A stretch of 64,000 nt of DNA from Ralstonia sp. 25mfcol4.1 (GCF_900104095.1 NZ_FNJO01000005.1:186001-250000); one strand, 5' to 3'. Shown: positions 27,922-37,590, counted from the first letter of the stretch. Numbers and translations: made by a program. The notes: generated by a model from the letters alone, not told the origin.

Positions 27922-29445
27922 TTACTGACGGGCCTGCGTCCCCGTCAGCCGGTTCGGGCCCGGCAGGCAGCCCAGCAGCACATCGAACGCCGGGCCGATA
28001 TGTTCCTCGGGCACGCAGGCGTAGCCAAGCAGCAGGCCCTTCTGGACCGCCTGCCCCAGGTAGTATCGCGACAGCGGACGGACGATGATGCCGCGGTCGC
28101 GCGCCGTGGCGGCAATGGCCACGTCGTCGGCATCGTCGGGCAGCCGCAGTACGAGGTGCAGCCCCGCGTTGCTGCCCTGGCGGTTCAGCGCGGCGGGGCC
28201 CAGGTAGCGCTCGATCAGGTCGGCCAGCATCGCACGGCGCCGGGCGTAGAGCGGCCGCATGCGGCGGATATGAGCGGCATAGTCGCCAGCCTGCATGAAC
28301 TCCGCCACCGTGGCCTGTGTCATGAGGTGGCCGGCGCGGTACAGGTCGGCGTGCGCGGTCTGGAACGATGCGGCCAGGGCGCGTGGCAACACCAGATATC
28401 CCATGCGCAGCCCCGGATACAACGTCTTGCTGAAGGTGCCGATGTAGATCACTGGGGCATCTGGCTCCATCCCCTGCAGTGACGGGATGGGCTGGCCCGA
28501 AAAGCGGAATTCGCTGTCGTAGTCGTCCTCGACGATCCAGCTGCCGTGCTGGCGCGCGAATTCCAGCAGCGCGCGACGGCGCTTCAGGCTCATGACAGCG
28601 CCCATCGGATACTGGTGGGACGGTGTCACGAAGACAAAGCGGGGCGCGGGCGCATCGGCCGTGGTATCGGTGTCCGGCAGCGTCAGCCCGTCGTCGTCCA
28701 CGGGCATTGGCACCATGCCGATGTCGCACACCTGCAGCACGCTGCGAATGCCCCAGTAGCCGGGCTCTTCCACCCACGCCTGGTCGCCGGGCGACCCGAG
28801 CAGGCGCACCACGAGATCGATGGCCTGGTGGATGCCCTCGGTGATCAGCACCTGTCCGGCGTCGCAGCGCACCGAGCGCGCCACGCGCAGGTGGTTTGCC
28901 ACGGCTTCGCGCAAGGCCGGCAAGCCGCCGCCGTGACTGTAGCTGAGCCATTCCGGCTGGGGATTGCGCCACAGCCGTGCCGAAATCTGGGCATAGCGGC
29001 GGTGCGGAAACCGGCGCAGATCCGGCACGCCCGGCATGAACGCTCCCCACTGCGTGGGCGATGCCGAGGCATTGTCGATCAGCCGGCGGCCCCGGGCCGA
29101 CAGCCCGGGCATCTCGCGCGGCCCGGCGTCCGCCACCATGGCGGCCGTCGCGTTGAGATAGCTCTCGGGCGCCGTATCGGCCACAAACGTGCCGCTGCCT
29201 GTGCGGGCACGCAGATAGCCTTCGGCCAGGAGCTGCTCGTACGCATACATCACCGTGTTGCGCGACAGGCCCATTTCCGCCGCCAGATCGCGCTGCGGCG
29301 GGAGCCGGGTGGCGGGGGGCAGGCTGCCATCGAGGATGGCCCCGCGGATGCACGCATAGAGGCCCCGGTTCAGGGGCTTGCCAAAGGCCGCCAGGCCATC
29401 GGGCCCGAGGCGCTGGAGCAGCAGGTCACCGCAGATCGACTTCAA
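27922..29445 (-). CDS. MocR/GabR-type regulator (GntR DNA-binding plus aminotransferase domain)
   Basis: A 507-residue MocR-subfamily regulator. The GntR winged helix covers about residues 25-95 ('RLPPQRDLAAEMGLSRNTVM'). The remainder is a class I aminotransferase-like domain with 'YIGTFSKTLYPGLRMGYL', whose Lys near residue 340 would bind PLP. Such proteins act as sensors, as in GabR, where PLP and GABA together switch on gabT. The gene is divergent from gabT, fitting that role. The start appears to be TTG at 29445: an in-frame TAA lies 18 bases upstream, and no ATG or GTG occurs in between. Weak initiation would keep regulator levels low. Confidence 0.9.
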   Translation of the reverse strand: MKSICGDLLLQRLGPDGLAAFGKPLNRGLYACIRGAILDGSLPPATRLPPQRDLAAEMGLSRNTVMYAYEQLLAEGYLRARTGSGTFVADTAPESYLNATAAMVADAGPREMPGLSARGRRLIDNASASPTQWGAFMPGVPDLRRFPHRRYAQISARLWRNPQPEWLSYSHGGGLPALREAVANHLRVARSVRCDAGQVLITEGIHQAIDLVVRLLGSPGDQAWVEEPGYWGIRSVLQVCDIGMVPMPVDDDGLTLPDTDTTADAPAPRFVFVTPSHQYPMGAVMSLKRRRALLEFARQHGSWIVEDDYDSEFRFSGQPIPSLQGMEPDAPVIYIGTFSKTLYPGLRMGYLVLPRALAASFQTAHADLYRAGHLMTQATVAEFMQAGDYAAHIRRMRPLYARRRAMLADLIERYLGPAALNRQGSNAGLHLVLRLPDDADDVAIAATARDRGIIVRPLSRYYLGQAVQKGLLLGYACVPEEHIGPAFDVLLGCLPGPNRLTGTQARQ

Positions 29446-29585
29446 TTGGCACCATTGAATTTATGAAAGTGGCGCTGGATTGTAGGGCCAAATGTGATTG
29501 AAATGTGCGGAATCGCTGTGCAGTGCCGGACGGATATCCGGCGCGGCCGCTGCCGGCGCCGACCTGCCCCCTTTGCATTCCGACC

Positions 29586-30851
29586 ATGAAAAACATCGAA
29601 CTGAATCAACGCCGCAGCCTTGCCACGCCCCGGGGCGTGGGCGTGATGTGCGACTTCTACGCCGAGCGCGCCGAGAACGCGACGCTGTGGGACGTCGAAG
29701 GCCGCGCCTATACGGACTTCGCCGCCGGCATCGCCGTGCTGAACACGGGTCACCGGCATCCGCGCGTGATGCAGGCCGTGGCCGCCCAGCTGGAGCGTTT
29801 CACCCATACTGCGTACCAGGTCGTGCCGTACCAGAGCTACGTGTCGCTGGCCGAGCGCATCAACGCGCTGGTGCCGATTACCGGCCTCAACAAGACCGCG
29901 CTGTTTACCACCGGCGCGGAAGCGGTGGAGAACGCGATCAAGATCGCGCGCGCCCATACGGGCCGTCCGGGCGTCATCGCGTTCGCTGGCGGATTCCACG
30001 GCCGCACGCTGCTGGGCATGGCGCTGACCGGCAAGGTGGTGCCGTACAAGGTGGGCTTCGGACCGTTCCCGTCGGACATATTTCACGCGCCGTTTCCCGG
30101 CACGCTGAACGGCGTGAGCACGGAACAGGCGCTGCAGGCGCTGGAAATGCTGTTCAAGACCGACATCGATCCGCAACGCGTGGCCGCCATCATCGTGGAG
30201 CCGGTGCAGGGCGAAGGCGGCTTTCAGCCGGCGCCCGCGGATTTCATGCGCGGCCTGCGCGCCGTATGCGATCGCCACGGCATCGTGATGATCGCAGACG
30301 AAGTGCAGACCGGCTTCGGGCGCACCGGCAAGCTGTTTGCCATGTCGCACCACGACGTGCAGCCGGACCTGATCACGATGGCCAAGAGCCTGGCCGGCGG
30401 CATGCCGCTGTCAGCCGTGTGTGGCCGTGCCGAGATCATGGACGCACCGCTGCCTGGCGGGCTCGGCGGCACCTATGCGGGCAATCCGCTGGCCGTGGCC
30501 GCTGCCCACGCCGTGATCGACACCATCGCCGACGAGCAGCTGTGCGAACGCGCCACGCAACTGGGCGCGCAACTGCGGGCCCATCTCGAAGCGTTGCGTG
30601 CGCAGTGCCCGGCGATGGCCGAGGTGCGCGGCCTGGGTTCGATGATCGCTGCCGAGTTCGTCGATCCGGCCACCGGCGAGCCCAGTGCGGAGCATGCGAA
30701 GCGCGTGCAGACGCGTGCGATGGAAGCGGGTCTGATCCTGCTGACCTGCGGCACCTACGGCAACGTCATCCGCTTCCTGTACCCGCTGACGATTCCGCAG
30801 GCGCAGTTCGATGCGGCGCTGGCCGTGCTGACCAGGGCGCTGATCGACTGA
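29586..30851 (+). CDS. gabT: 4-aminobutyrate aminotransferase (class III)
   Basis: A 421-residue class III PLP aminotransferase of the GabT type, converting 4-aminobutyrate and 2-oxoglutarate to succinic semialdehyde and glutamate. Family blocks: 'FAAGIAVLNTGHRHPRV', 'TTGAEAVENAIKIARAHTGR', 'IADEVQTGFGRTGKLFA' and the Schiff-base lysine in 'MAKSLAGGMPLSAV' at about residue 267. ATG at 29586 is the family start. It is divergent from a MocR/GabR-type gene, which probably activates it. No gabD semialdehyde dehydrogenase is adjacent. Some members of this subgroup use 5-aminovalerate or beta-alanine, so specificity for GABA is likely but not proven. Confidence 0.93.
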   Translation: MKNIELNQRRSLATPRGVGVMCDFYAERAENATLWDVEGRAYTDFAAGIAVLNTGHRHPRVMQAVAAQLERFTHTAYQVVPYQSYVSLAERINALVPITGLNKTALFTTGAEAVENAIKIARAHTGRPGVIAFAGGFHGRTLLGMALTGKVVPYKVGFGPFPSDIFHAPFPGTLNGVSTEQALQALEMLFKTDIDPQRVAAIIVEPVQGEGGFQPAPADFMRGLRAVCDRHGIVMIADEVQTGFGRTGKLFAMSHHDVQPDLITMAKSLAGGMPLSAVCGRAEIMDAPLPGGLGGTYAGNPLAVAAAHAVIDTIADEQLCERATQLGAQLRAHLEALRAQCPAMAEVRGLGSMIAAEFVDPATGEPSAEHAKRVQTRAMEAGLILLTCGTYGNVIRFLYPLTIPQAQFDAALAVLTRALID

Positions 30852-30955
30852 AGCCACTGGCGTGGGCCTGCGGCAAGACGCAGCGCGAGCCATCCAGAGA
30901 GAACGCCGGGCACACCAATAGTGCCTTGGCACCAGGGAGACAACACCAGCCTGCG

Positions 30956-30989
30956 GGCGCACCGGAAAGACTAACCAAACCGGTGCGCC
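30956..30989. promoter_or_regulatory. 10-bp perfect hairpin between gabT and a Bug gene
   Basis: GGCGCACCGG (30956-30965) and CCGGTGCGCC (30980-30989) pair perfectly around a 14-base A-rich loop. It lies 105 bases after the gabT stop and 150 bases before the next gene. No T-run follows, so it is either a rho-type terminator stem or an operator. A shorter repeat, GTGCC-TT-GGCAC, precedes it at 30921-30932. Confidence 0.4.
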
Positions 30990-31138
30990 AGATACGCAAA
31001 CTTCATCGAACTGAAGGGGGCGGACGGGGCTCGTGTCAACGACGCAGCGATGCCAGTGGCACGCAAATTGCGGACGGAATGATGGCATCCAGCGTGTTCG
31101 CGCGGATCGCCATCGTTCGATTCAATGAGGGTACAGAC

Positions 31139-32116
31139 ATGCGTTTCTCTTCTTTCCGAGCACTACTTTCCATCGGCCTGATCGCCGCGTCGTCGCTGGC
31201 GCTGGCGCAAGGCGCGCGCGACTGGCCAACGCAGCCAGTGCGCATCGTGGTGCCGTTCCAGGCCGGTTCGGCCACCGACCTGATCACGCGGCAACTGGGC
31301 GCGGGCCTGGCCAGGGAGTACGGCCAGAGCTTCGTGGTGGAAAACCGGCCGGGCGCCGCCGCGATGATCGGCAGCGAAGTCGCGGCGCGTGCGTCGGGCG
31401 ACGGCTATACGCTGCTGATGTCGGGGCCGGCGTCGATGGTGACCAACCGCTTCCTGTACAAGAAGCTCAGCTACGATCCGGACGCCTTCGAGAAGGTTGC
31501 CGTGGTGGCGATCACTCCGAACATCCTGCTGTCGAATCCATCGCTGCCGTTCAAGACGCTGCCCGAGATGGTGGCCTATGCGAAGGCCAACCCGGGCAAG
31601 CTGTCGTACGCATCGTTCGGCACCGGTACGACGTCGCATATCGCCGGTGAAATGCTCAAGGCCGCGGCCGGCATCGACATCGTCCACGTGCCGTACAAGG
31701 GCGCGGGCGAGGCGATTCCGGCGCTGTTGTCGGGCCAGGTGTCGATGTATTTCGACACCATCATGACGGGCCTGCCCTACGTGAAGGCGGGCAAGCTGCG
31801 CGCGCTGGGCATGTCCACCGCAAAGCGTTCGCCGCAGGCGCCCGAAATCCCGACCATTGCCGAGCAGGGCTACGCAGGCTTCGATATCGCGCCGTGGTAT
31901 GGCATCGTGGCACCCAGGGGCACGCCGGCCGATGTGGTGGTCAAGCTCAATACATCGATCAACAAGCTGCTGGCCACGCCCGAATTCCGCGAAAAGCTGG
32001 CCGCGACCGGCGCCGAGCCGCGTGGCGGCAGTGTCAACGACTTCACAGCGATGATCAACGCGGAGATCCCGCGCACTGAGAAACTCGTGAAGCAGTCCGG
32101 CGTCGCCCTGCAGTAA
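31139..32116 (+). CDS. Bug/TctC-family periplasmic substrate-binding protein
   Basis: A 325-residue Bug receptor. The signal peptide ends at about residue 23 ('SSLALAQG'). The family blocks are 'PVRIVVPFQAGSATDLITRQ', 'VVENRPGAAAMIGSEV' and 'HVPYKGAGEAIPALLSGQV'. GAGGG precedes the start. It is followed after 70 bases by a GGT-like gene on the same strand, mirroring the Bug-GGT operon at 8.4-11 kb. The repeated pairing suggests that both receptors deliver substrates for the linked hydrolases. No membrane permease genes are adjacent. Confidence 0.93.
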   Translation: MRFSSFRALLSIGLIAASSLALAQGARDWPTQPVRIVVPFQAGSATDLITRQLGAGLAREYGQSFVVENRPGAAAMIGSEVAARASGDGYTLLMSGPASMVTNRFLYKKLSYDPDAFEKVAVVAITPNILLSNPSLPFKTLPEMVAYAKANPGKLSYASFGTGTTSHIAGEMLKAAAGIDIVHVPYKGAGEAIPALLSGQVSMYFDTIMTGLPYVKAGKLRALGMSTAKRSPQAPEIPTIAEQGYAGFDIAPWYGIVAPRGTPADVVVKLNTSINKLLATPEFREKLAATGAEPRGGSVNDFTAMINAEIPRTEKLVKQSGVALQ

Positions 32117-32186
32117 CGCTGCCGCAGCAACCTCGTGGCGCTTCCAGCCGGGGCGCCATGTCCTTATTTCCTTACCTGTTCCGCCC

Positions 32187-33776
32187 ATGTTGCCTTTCGA
32201 TTGGTCTTTCCCGTATCCGTCCCAGAAGATGCCGCTGCTGGCCGCCAACGCCGTCAGCACCAGCCAGCCGCTGGCCGCGCAGGCCGGCTTGCGCATGCTC
32301 TACGAAGGCGGCAACGCCATCGACAGCGCGATTGCCACGGCCATTGCGCTGACCGTGGTGGAGCCCGTCATGAACGGCATCGGGGGCGACATGTTCACCC
32401 TGGTCTGGCATGAAGGGCAGCTCTACGGCCTGAATTCCAGCGGCCGCGCGCCCGCGGCCTGGACGCCCGACTACTTTGCCGGACGCGACCGCATGCCGTC
32501 GGTCGGCTGGGACACCGTAACGGTGCCCGGCCAGGTGGCGGGCTGGAAGGCGCTATCGGCGCGTTTCGGCAAGCTGCCGTTCGCACGGCTGTTCGTGCCG
32601 GCCATCGAATACGCGGAGCAGGGCTTCATGGTCTCGCCGCAGATCGCGCGCCAATGGGCAGCACAGGTGCCGGTGCTGCGCGACCAGCCCGGCTTCGCCA
32701 AGGCCTTCATGCCCAATGGCCGGGCGCCGCAGGCCGGCGAGCGGTGGCGTTTTCCGGAGCAGGCCGCCACGCTGCGCAAGATTGCAGAGAGCGATGGCGA
32801 GAGCTTCTATCGGGGCGAACTGGCCGAGCGCATCGTGGCGTTTGCCCAGGAAACGGGCGGCGCGCTGCGTGCCGGTGATCTGGCCGCGCATCAGCCTGCA
32901 TGGGTCGAGCCGATGAAGCAGGACTTCCGCGGCTACACGCTCCACGAGATTCCGCCCAACGGGCAGGGCATTGCCGCGCTGATCGGCCTGGGCATTCTGG
33001 ATCGCTTCGACCTGGAAGCCATGGGCGTGGACAGCGCCGATTTCTACCACGTCAGCATCGAAGCCATGAAGCTGGCCTTTGCCGACCTGCACCGGCACGT
33101 GTCGGACCCGGCCACGATGCAGTACGCGCCGGCGTCGTTCCTGGACCCGGCATACCTGGCCGAACGCGCCGCACTGATCGACCTGAAGCGCGCGGGCGCC
33201 CCGTCGGCCGGCATGCCGAAGATGGGCGGCACCGTGTACCTGACGGCAGCCGACGCGGCGGGGTCGATGGTGTCCTTCATCCAGTCGAACTATCGCGGGT
33301 TTGGCTCGGGCGTCGTGGTGCCAGGTACGGGCATTTCGCTGCACAACCGTGGCGAAGGCTTCAACCTGAAGCCGGGCCATGCCAATTGCGTGGCGCCGGG
33401 CAAGCAGCCGATGCACACGATCATTCCGGGCTTTGTCACCCGCAATGGCGCGCCGGTGATGTCGTTCGGCGTGATGGGCGGGTCGATGCAGGCGCAGGGC
33501 CACGTACAGATGATGGCCCGGCTGGCCGCGTTCGGCCAGAACCCGCAGGCGATGAGCGACGCGCCGCGCTTCCGGGTGGAGCACGGTCCGGTGGTCAACG
33601 TCGAACACCACCTGCCCGCCGATGTGGTAGCGGCGCTGCGCGAGCGTGGCCACCGGGTGGAGGTGGCGCCGCGCGACAGCCTGGAATTCGGCTCCGCCCA
33701 GCTGATCTACAAGGCGGAACATGGCTTTATCGCCGCATCGGACTCGCGGCGCGACGGGCAGGCCGTGGGATTCTGA
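32187..33776 (+). CDS. gamma-glutamyltranspeptidase-family Ntn-hydrolase
   Basis: A 529-residue GGT/acylase-family protein. The early 'YEGGNAIDSAIATAIALTVV' block and 'GGDMFTLVWHEGQLYGLNSS' are typical. The autocleavage threonine should be the one in 'GGTVYLTAAD' at about residue 349, where the usual TTH motif is changed to TVY. The C-terminal 'GGSMQAQGHVQM' matches the catalytic Gly-Gly loop region. There is no clear signal peptide. It differs from the other GGT-like gene in the window and is not a recent duplicate. It is transcribed with the Bug receptor immediately upstream. The altered TVY motif fits the branch often annotated as cephalosporin acylase-like; the physiological substrate is unknown. 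Confidence 0.87.
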   Translation: MLPFDWSFPYPSQKMPLLAANAVSTSQPLAAQAGLRMLYEGGNAIDSAIATAIALTVVEPVMNGIGGDMFTLVWHEGQLYGLNSSGRAPAAWTPDYFAGRDRMPSVGWDTVTVPGQVAGWKALSARFGKLPFARLFVPAIEYAEQGFMVSPQIARQWAAQVPVLRDQPGFAKAFMPNGRAPQAGERWRFPEQAATLRKIAESDGESFYRGELAERIVAFAQETGGALRAGDLAAHQPAWVEPMKQDFRGYTLHEIPPNGQGIAALIGLGILDRFDLEAMGVDSADFYHVSIEAMKLAFADLHRHVSDPATMQYAPASFLDPAYLAERAALIDLKRAGAPSAGMPKMGGTVYLTAADAAGSMVSFIQSNYRGFGSGVVVPGTGISLHNRGEGFNLKPGHANCVAPGKQPMHTIIPGFVTRNGAPVMSFGVMGGSMQAQGHVQMMARLAAFGQNPQAMSDAPRFRVEHGPVVNVEHHLPADVVAALRERGHRVEVAPRDSLEFGSAQLIYKAEHGFIAASDSRRDGQAVGF

Positions 33777-33835
33777 CCATCGGACGGTGACCGGGGAGGG
33801 GCCCGGCACCGCAGCGGGGGTATCGCAGGACACCC

Positions 33836-33850
33836 ATCACGATTCGTGAT
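33836..33850. promoter_or_regulatory. 15-bp palindrome upstream of tcuA, putative LysR-type operator
   Basis: ATCACGA-T-TCGTGAT is a perfect palindrome and obeys the LysR T-N11-A rule. It lies 126 bases before tcuA. A wider repeat, GGGTATC (33819-33825) and GATACCC (33848-33854), brackets it. In Salmonella the tcu genes are controlled by the LysR-type TcuR, but no regulator gene lies beside this cluster. Confidence 0.6.
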
Positions 33851-33975
33851 ACCCCCATGCCGGACAAGGGCTTAGCAGCGTTTCGCCCTGCGGATAGAGT
33901 CGCGGACAGACTCACGAAGGCATAGACAGCCGTGTCCATCCCCACTCACAATCCCCGCAGGCAGGGCGTCCGCGC

Positions 33976-35415
33976 ATGATCGACGTCCTCGTAATCGGTG
34001 GCGGCAACGCCGCCCTCTGCGCCGCACTGATGGCCCGCGAGGCCGGCGCCAGCGTCATGCTGCTGGAAGCCGCGCCACGCGAATGGCGCGGCGGCAATTC
34101 ATCCCACACCCGCAACCTGCGCTGCATGCACGACGCGCCGCAGGACGTGCTGGTCGACGCGTACCCCGAAGAGGAATACTGGCAGGACCTGCTCAAGGTC
34201 ACTGGCGGCCTGACTGACGAGAAGCTGGCCCGGCTGGCCATCCGTGCGTCGTCGACCTGCCGCGACTGGATGCGCAGCCACGGCGTGCACTTCCAGCCGC
34301 CGCTGTCGGGGGCCCTGCATGTGGCGCGCACCAACGCGTTCTTCATGGGCGGCGGCAAGGCGCTGGTCAATGCGTACTACCGCAGCGCCGAACGGCTGGG
34401 CGTGCAGATCCGCTACAACGCGCCGGTCGATGCCATCGAACTCGACGGCAGCCGCTTCGTGGCGGCGCGCATCGGCAGCGAGCGGATCGAGGCCCGCGCC
34501 TGCGTGCTGGCAGCCGGCGGCTTCGAATCGAACCGCGAATGGCTGCGCGAGGCCTGGGGCCAGAACGAGCGCGGCGAATGGCCGGCGGACAACTTCCTGA
34601 TTCGCGGCACCCGCTTCAACATGGGCGTGCTGCTCAAGCACATGATCGCCCAGGGCGCCGATGCCATCGGCGATCCGTCGCAGTCGCACTGCGTGGCCAT
34701 CGACGCCCGCGCGCCGCTCTATGACGGCGGCATCTGCACGCGGATCGACTGCGTGTCGCTGGGCGTGGTGCTGAACGCCAATGCCGAGCGCTTCTATGAC
34801 GAGGGCGAGGACTTCTGGCCCAAGCGTTACGCGATCTGGGGCCGGCTGGTGGCGCAGCAGCCGCAGCAGATCGGCTACTCGATCATCGATGCAAAGGCCG
34901 TGGGCCGCTTCATGCCGCCGGTGTTCCCGGGCGTGAAGGCCGATACGCTGCCCGAACTGGCCCGCAAGCTGGGCCTGGACGAAGCCACCTTCATGCGCAC
35001 CGTCAACGACTTCAACGCCGCCTGCCGCGTGGGCAAGTTCGACCATACGACGCTGGATGACTGCCACACCGAAGGCGTGACCCCGGCCAAGACGCACTGG
35101 GCCCGGCCGATCGACACCGCGCCGTTCTTCGGCTATGCCCTGCGTCCCGGCATCACCTTCACCTATCTGGGACTCAAGGTGAACCAGGAGTCGGCCGTGC
35201 ACTTCGGCGGCAAGCCCAGCCAGAACCTGTTCGTGGCGGGCGAGATGATGGCCGGCAACGTGCTCGGCAAGGGCTATACGGCCGGCGTGGGCATGGCCAT
35301 CGGCACGGCATTCGGCCGTATCGCCGGCACCCAGGCCGCCAGGGCGGCAAACGCGGCCAGCCGCGCAGGCACGGCAATTCAGGCACCACGGGAAGAGGAA
35401 CATGCAACATCTTGA
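33976..35415 (+). CDS. tcuA: FAD-dependent tricarballylate dehydrogenase
   Basis: A 479-residue flavoprotein of the fumarate-reductase/succinate-dehydrogenase family. The FAD-binding N-terminus '[20 protein letters not shown]' and the next block '[15 protein letters not shown]' match TcuA closely, and '[19 protein letters not shown]' is the C-terminal FAD motif. TcuA oxidises tricarballylate to cis-aconitate. Its stop lies 14 bases inside tcuB, so the two are translationally coupled; TcuB re-oxidises the flavin. It opens a same-strand cluster of seven genes (to 41552), which suggests a wider pathway. A related tricarboxylate or unsaturated acid may be the true substrate. Confidence 0.93.
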   Translation: MIDVLVIGGGNAALCAALMAREAGASVMLLEAAPREWRGGNSSHTRNLRCMHDAPQDVLVDAYPEEEYWQDLLKVTGGLTDEKLARLAIRASSTCRDWMRSHGVHFQPPLSGALHVARTNAFFMGGGKALVNAYYRSAERLGVQIRYNAPVDAIELDGSRFVAARIGSERIEARACVLAAGGFESNREWLREAWGQNERGEWPADNFLIRGTRFNMGVLLKHMIAQGADAIGDPSQSHCVAIDARAPLYDGGICTRIDCVSLGVVLNANAERFYDEGEDFWPKRYAIWGRLVAQQPQQIGYSIIDAKAVGRFMPPVFPGVKADTLPELARKLGLDEATFMRTVNDFNAACRVGKFDHTTLDDCHTEGVTPAKTHWARPIDTAPFFGYALRPGITFTYLGLKVNQESAVHFGGKPSQNLFVAGEMMAGNVLGKGYTAGVGMAIGTAFGRIAGTQAARAANAASRAGTAIQAPREEEHATS

Positions 35416-36574
35416 AGCACTGACGCGCGAGGCTGCGGCGTTGGCCAACGGTGCGCTGCCCCTGACCGGCGACGAAGCCGAAGTCGCCCGTACCTTGCAG
35501 ATCTGCAATGCCTGCCGCTACTGCGAAGGCTTCTGCGCGGTCTTCCCGGCCATGACGCGGCGGCTGGAATTCCCCAAGGCGGATATCCACTACCTGGCCA
35601 ACCTGTGCCACAACTGCGGCGCCTGCTATCACGCGTGCCAGTACGCGCCGCCCCATGAGTTTGCCGTCAACATCCCGCAGGCGATGGCCAAGGTCCGCGT
35701 GCAGACGTATGGCGACTACGCGTTTCCGGCCGCGCTGGGTGGCCTGTACCGGCGCGCCGGCATGACGATGGCGCTGGCACTGGCCGGCGGCCTGGCGCTG
35801 TTCCTGCTGATGGTGCTGGCCATGCGCGGCACGCTCTGGCATGAACCGCTGGCCGGCAATTTCTACGCCATCTTCCCGCACAACCTGCTGGCGGCAATGT
35901 TCGGCGTGGTGTTCCTGTTTGCCTGCGGGGCGCTGGGCATCGGCGTGACGCGGTTCTGGCGCAAGGTCACGCCCGGCACGCGCAGCGGCGACGAACGCGG
36001 TGCCGCCACCGGCGGCGCGGTACACGATGCGCTGAAGCTGAAGTACCTGGATGGCGGGCACGGGCAGGGCTGCAACAACGACGACGACGCGTTCACGCTG
36101 TTGCGCCGCCGCTTCCATCACTTCACGTTCTACGGCTTCATGCTGTGCTTTGCGGCCACAGCCGTGGCCACGCTCTACCACTACCTGCTGAACCTGCACG
36201 CGCCGTATCCGGTCACGAGCCTGCCGGTGCTGCTGGGCATCGCGGGAGGCATCGGCCTGCTGGTCGGGCCGGCCGGCCTGCTTTGGCTGAACCTGAAGCG
36301 CGACGAGCGCACGATGGATACGAAGCAGAAGCCGATGGACCGTGGCTTCATCGCGCTGCTGTTCCTGACCAGCGCAAGCGGTCTGGCGCTGCTGGCGTTC
36401 CGCGACACCGGCGCCATGGCCGCGTTGCTGGCCGTCCACCTCGGCATTGTGATGGCGCTGTTCCTGACCTTGCCCTATGGCAAGTTCGCGCACGGCATCT
36501 TCCGCAGCGCGGCGCTGCTCAAGTTCCATATCGAAAAACGCCGGCCCAGCGATCTTGCGCTGGGCTCGGACTGA
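35402..36574 (+). CDS. tcuB: iron-sulfur membrane partner of tricarballylate dehydrogenase
   Basis: A 390-residue TcuB/CitB-family protein. Two four-cysteine iron-sulfur sites are visible near residues 36-50 ('[11 protein letters not shown]') and 68-82 ('[17 protein letters not shown]'). Then about six membrane segments run from residue 115 to 370, with His residues suited to heme or quinone contacts ('[11 protein letters not shown]', 'LYHHYLLNLH'-like region). The protein passes electrons from TcuA to the quinone pool. It overlaps the end of tcuA by 14 bases and starts after AGAGGAAC. Confidence 0.93.
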   Translation: MQHLEALTREAAALANGALPLTGDEAEVARTLQICNACRYCEGFCAVFPAMTRRLEFPKADIHYLANLCHNCGACYHACQYAPPHEFAVNIPQAMAKVRVQTYGDYAFPAALGGLYRRAGMTMALALAGGLALFLLMVLAMRGTLWHEPLAGNFYAIFPHNLLAAMFGVVFLFACGALGIGVTRFWRKVTPGTRSGDERGAATGGAVHDALKLKYLDGGHGQGCNNDDDAFTLLRRRFHHFTFYGFMLCFAATAVATLYHYLLNLHAPYPVTSLPVLLGIAGGIGLLVGPAGLLWLNLKRDERTMDTKQKPMDRGFIALLFLTSASGLALLAFRDTGAMAALLAVHLGIVMALFLTLPYGKFAHGIFRSAALLKFHIEKRRPSDLALGSD

Positions 36575-36621
36575 ACCGCATCCACTGAATCCAGATACCG
36601 AATCCACCAAGGAGACACATC

Positions 36622-37410
36622 ATGACGAAACCCGGTGTGCTGAGCATCCCGTCGATGCGCGGCCAGTGCAGCGATGTGGAATGGCAGGCGCGCGTGGACC
36701 TGGCCGCCTGCTACCGGCTGGTCGAGCTGTATGGCATGGCCGACATGATGGCCAACCATATCTCGGTGCGTGTGCCGGACGAGGAAGACGCGTTCCTGAT
36801 CAACCCGTACGGCATGATGTACGAGGAGATCACGGCGTCGTGCCTGATCAAGGTGGACCACGCCGGCAAGATCCTTTCGACGCCCGACTTCGGCCCGCTG
36901 AACTACGGCGTGAACAAGGCCGGCTACGTGATCCACAGCGCCGTGCACCACGCGCGCCCCGAGGTGGCCTGCGTGATCCACACGCACAGCTGGGCATCGA
37001 TGGCCGTGTCGTCGCTGGCATGCGGGCTGCTGCCGATCACCCAGACCGCCATGCGCTTCCTGAAGATCGGCTACCACGACTACCAGGGTGTGGTGCTGGA
37101 CACCGCCGAGCAGGAGTCCCTGATTGCAGACCTGGGCCGTGGCGAGGCGCTGATCCTGCGCAACCACGGCGCGCTGACCGTGGGCAATTCGGTAGGGGAG
37201 GCCTTCAACTGGATGCACCGGCTGGAACTGGCCTGCCGCTCGCAGGTGGCGGCCATGTCGTGCAATACGCCGCTGCAACAGGTCTCGCCCGAGGTGCTGG
37301 AGGAAACCTGGAACAACTATCAGCCCGGCACGCGCCGTCCCTACGGCCTGATGGAATGGCCGGCGCTGCTGCGCAAGCTCGACCGGCTTGACCCGAGCTT
37401 CCGGGACTGA
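36622..37410 (+). CDS. class II aldolase/adducin-family protein
   Basis: A 262-residue zinc-dependent class II aldolase-family protein. Metal ligands are expected in 'CVIHTHSWAS' (two His) and in 'LRNHGALTVG' (third His). 'YGMADMMANHISVRVP' is the conserved N-terminal block. AAGGAG precedes the start, 47 bases after tcuB. Members cleave or decarboxylate sugar-acid or oxo-acid aldol substrates. Within a tricarboxylate cluster it could split a hydroxylated intermediate; that is inference. It belongs to the short 'adducin-like' branch whose substrates are mostly unknown. Confidence 0.88.
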   Translation: MTKPGVLSIPSMRGQCSDVEWQARVDLAACYRLVELYGMADMMANHISVRVPDEEDAFLINPYGMMYEEITASCLIKVDHAGKILSTPDFGPLNYGVNKAGYVIHSAVHHARPEVACVIHTHSWASMAVSSLACGLLPITQTAMRFLKIGYHDYQGVVLDTAEQESLIADLGRGEALILRNHGALTVGNSVGEAFNWMHRLELACRSQVAAMSCNTPLQQVSPEVLEETWNNYQPGTRRPYGLMEWPALLRKLDRLDPSFRD

Positions 37411-37446
37411 CGGGCGGACGGCATCGATCCTTCGCTATCGGTTTTC

Positions 37447-37490
37447 GCCCTGCCGCCACGTTGCGGCTGAGGGGGCCCGGGGCAGGGCCT
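37447..37490 (+). terminator. possible weak terminator after the aldolase gene
   Basis: GCCCTGCC (37447-37454) pairs with GGCAGGGC (37481-37488) across a 26-base loop, followed only by CTTTC. A second, shorter GC stem (CGCCCC/GGGGCG) lies at about 37510-37527. Transcription may partly stop here before the Bug gene. Confidence 0.25.
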
Positions 37491-37590
37491 TTCGACCCCC
37501 CAAAGCTCTCGCCCCTACGCCGGGGCGAAAAACGCAGCGCATAAGAACTATTACCTGATAAAGCCCCGCTTCGCAGGCTGGAGTAGACAA

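Noticed and set aside
27890..29486. 12-base repeat CTGGATTGTAGG at 27890-27901 and 29475-29486, at both ends of the mocR gene
   Set aside because: It is tempting as a MocR binding site, but many 12-base coincidences are expected in 64 kb and there is no second half-site at either position.
30890..31010. Possible glycine or other riboswitch between gabT and the Bug gene
   Set aside because: GAGAGAACGCC recalls part of the glycine aptamer, but the remaining conserved segments are absent.
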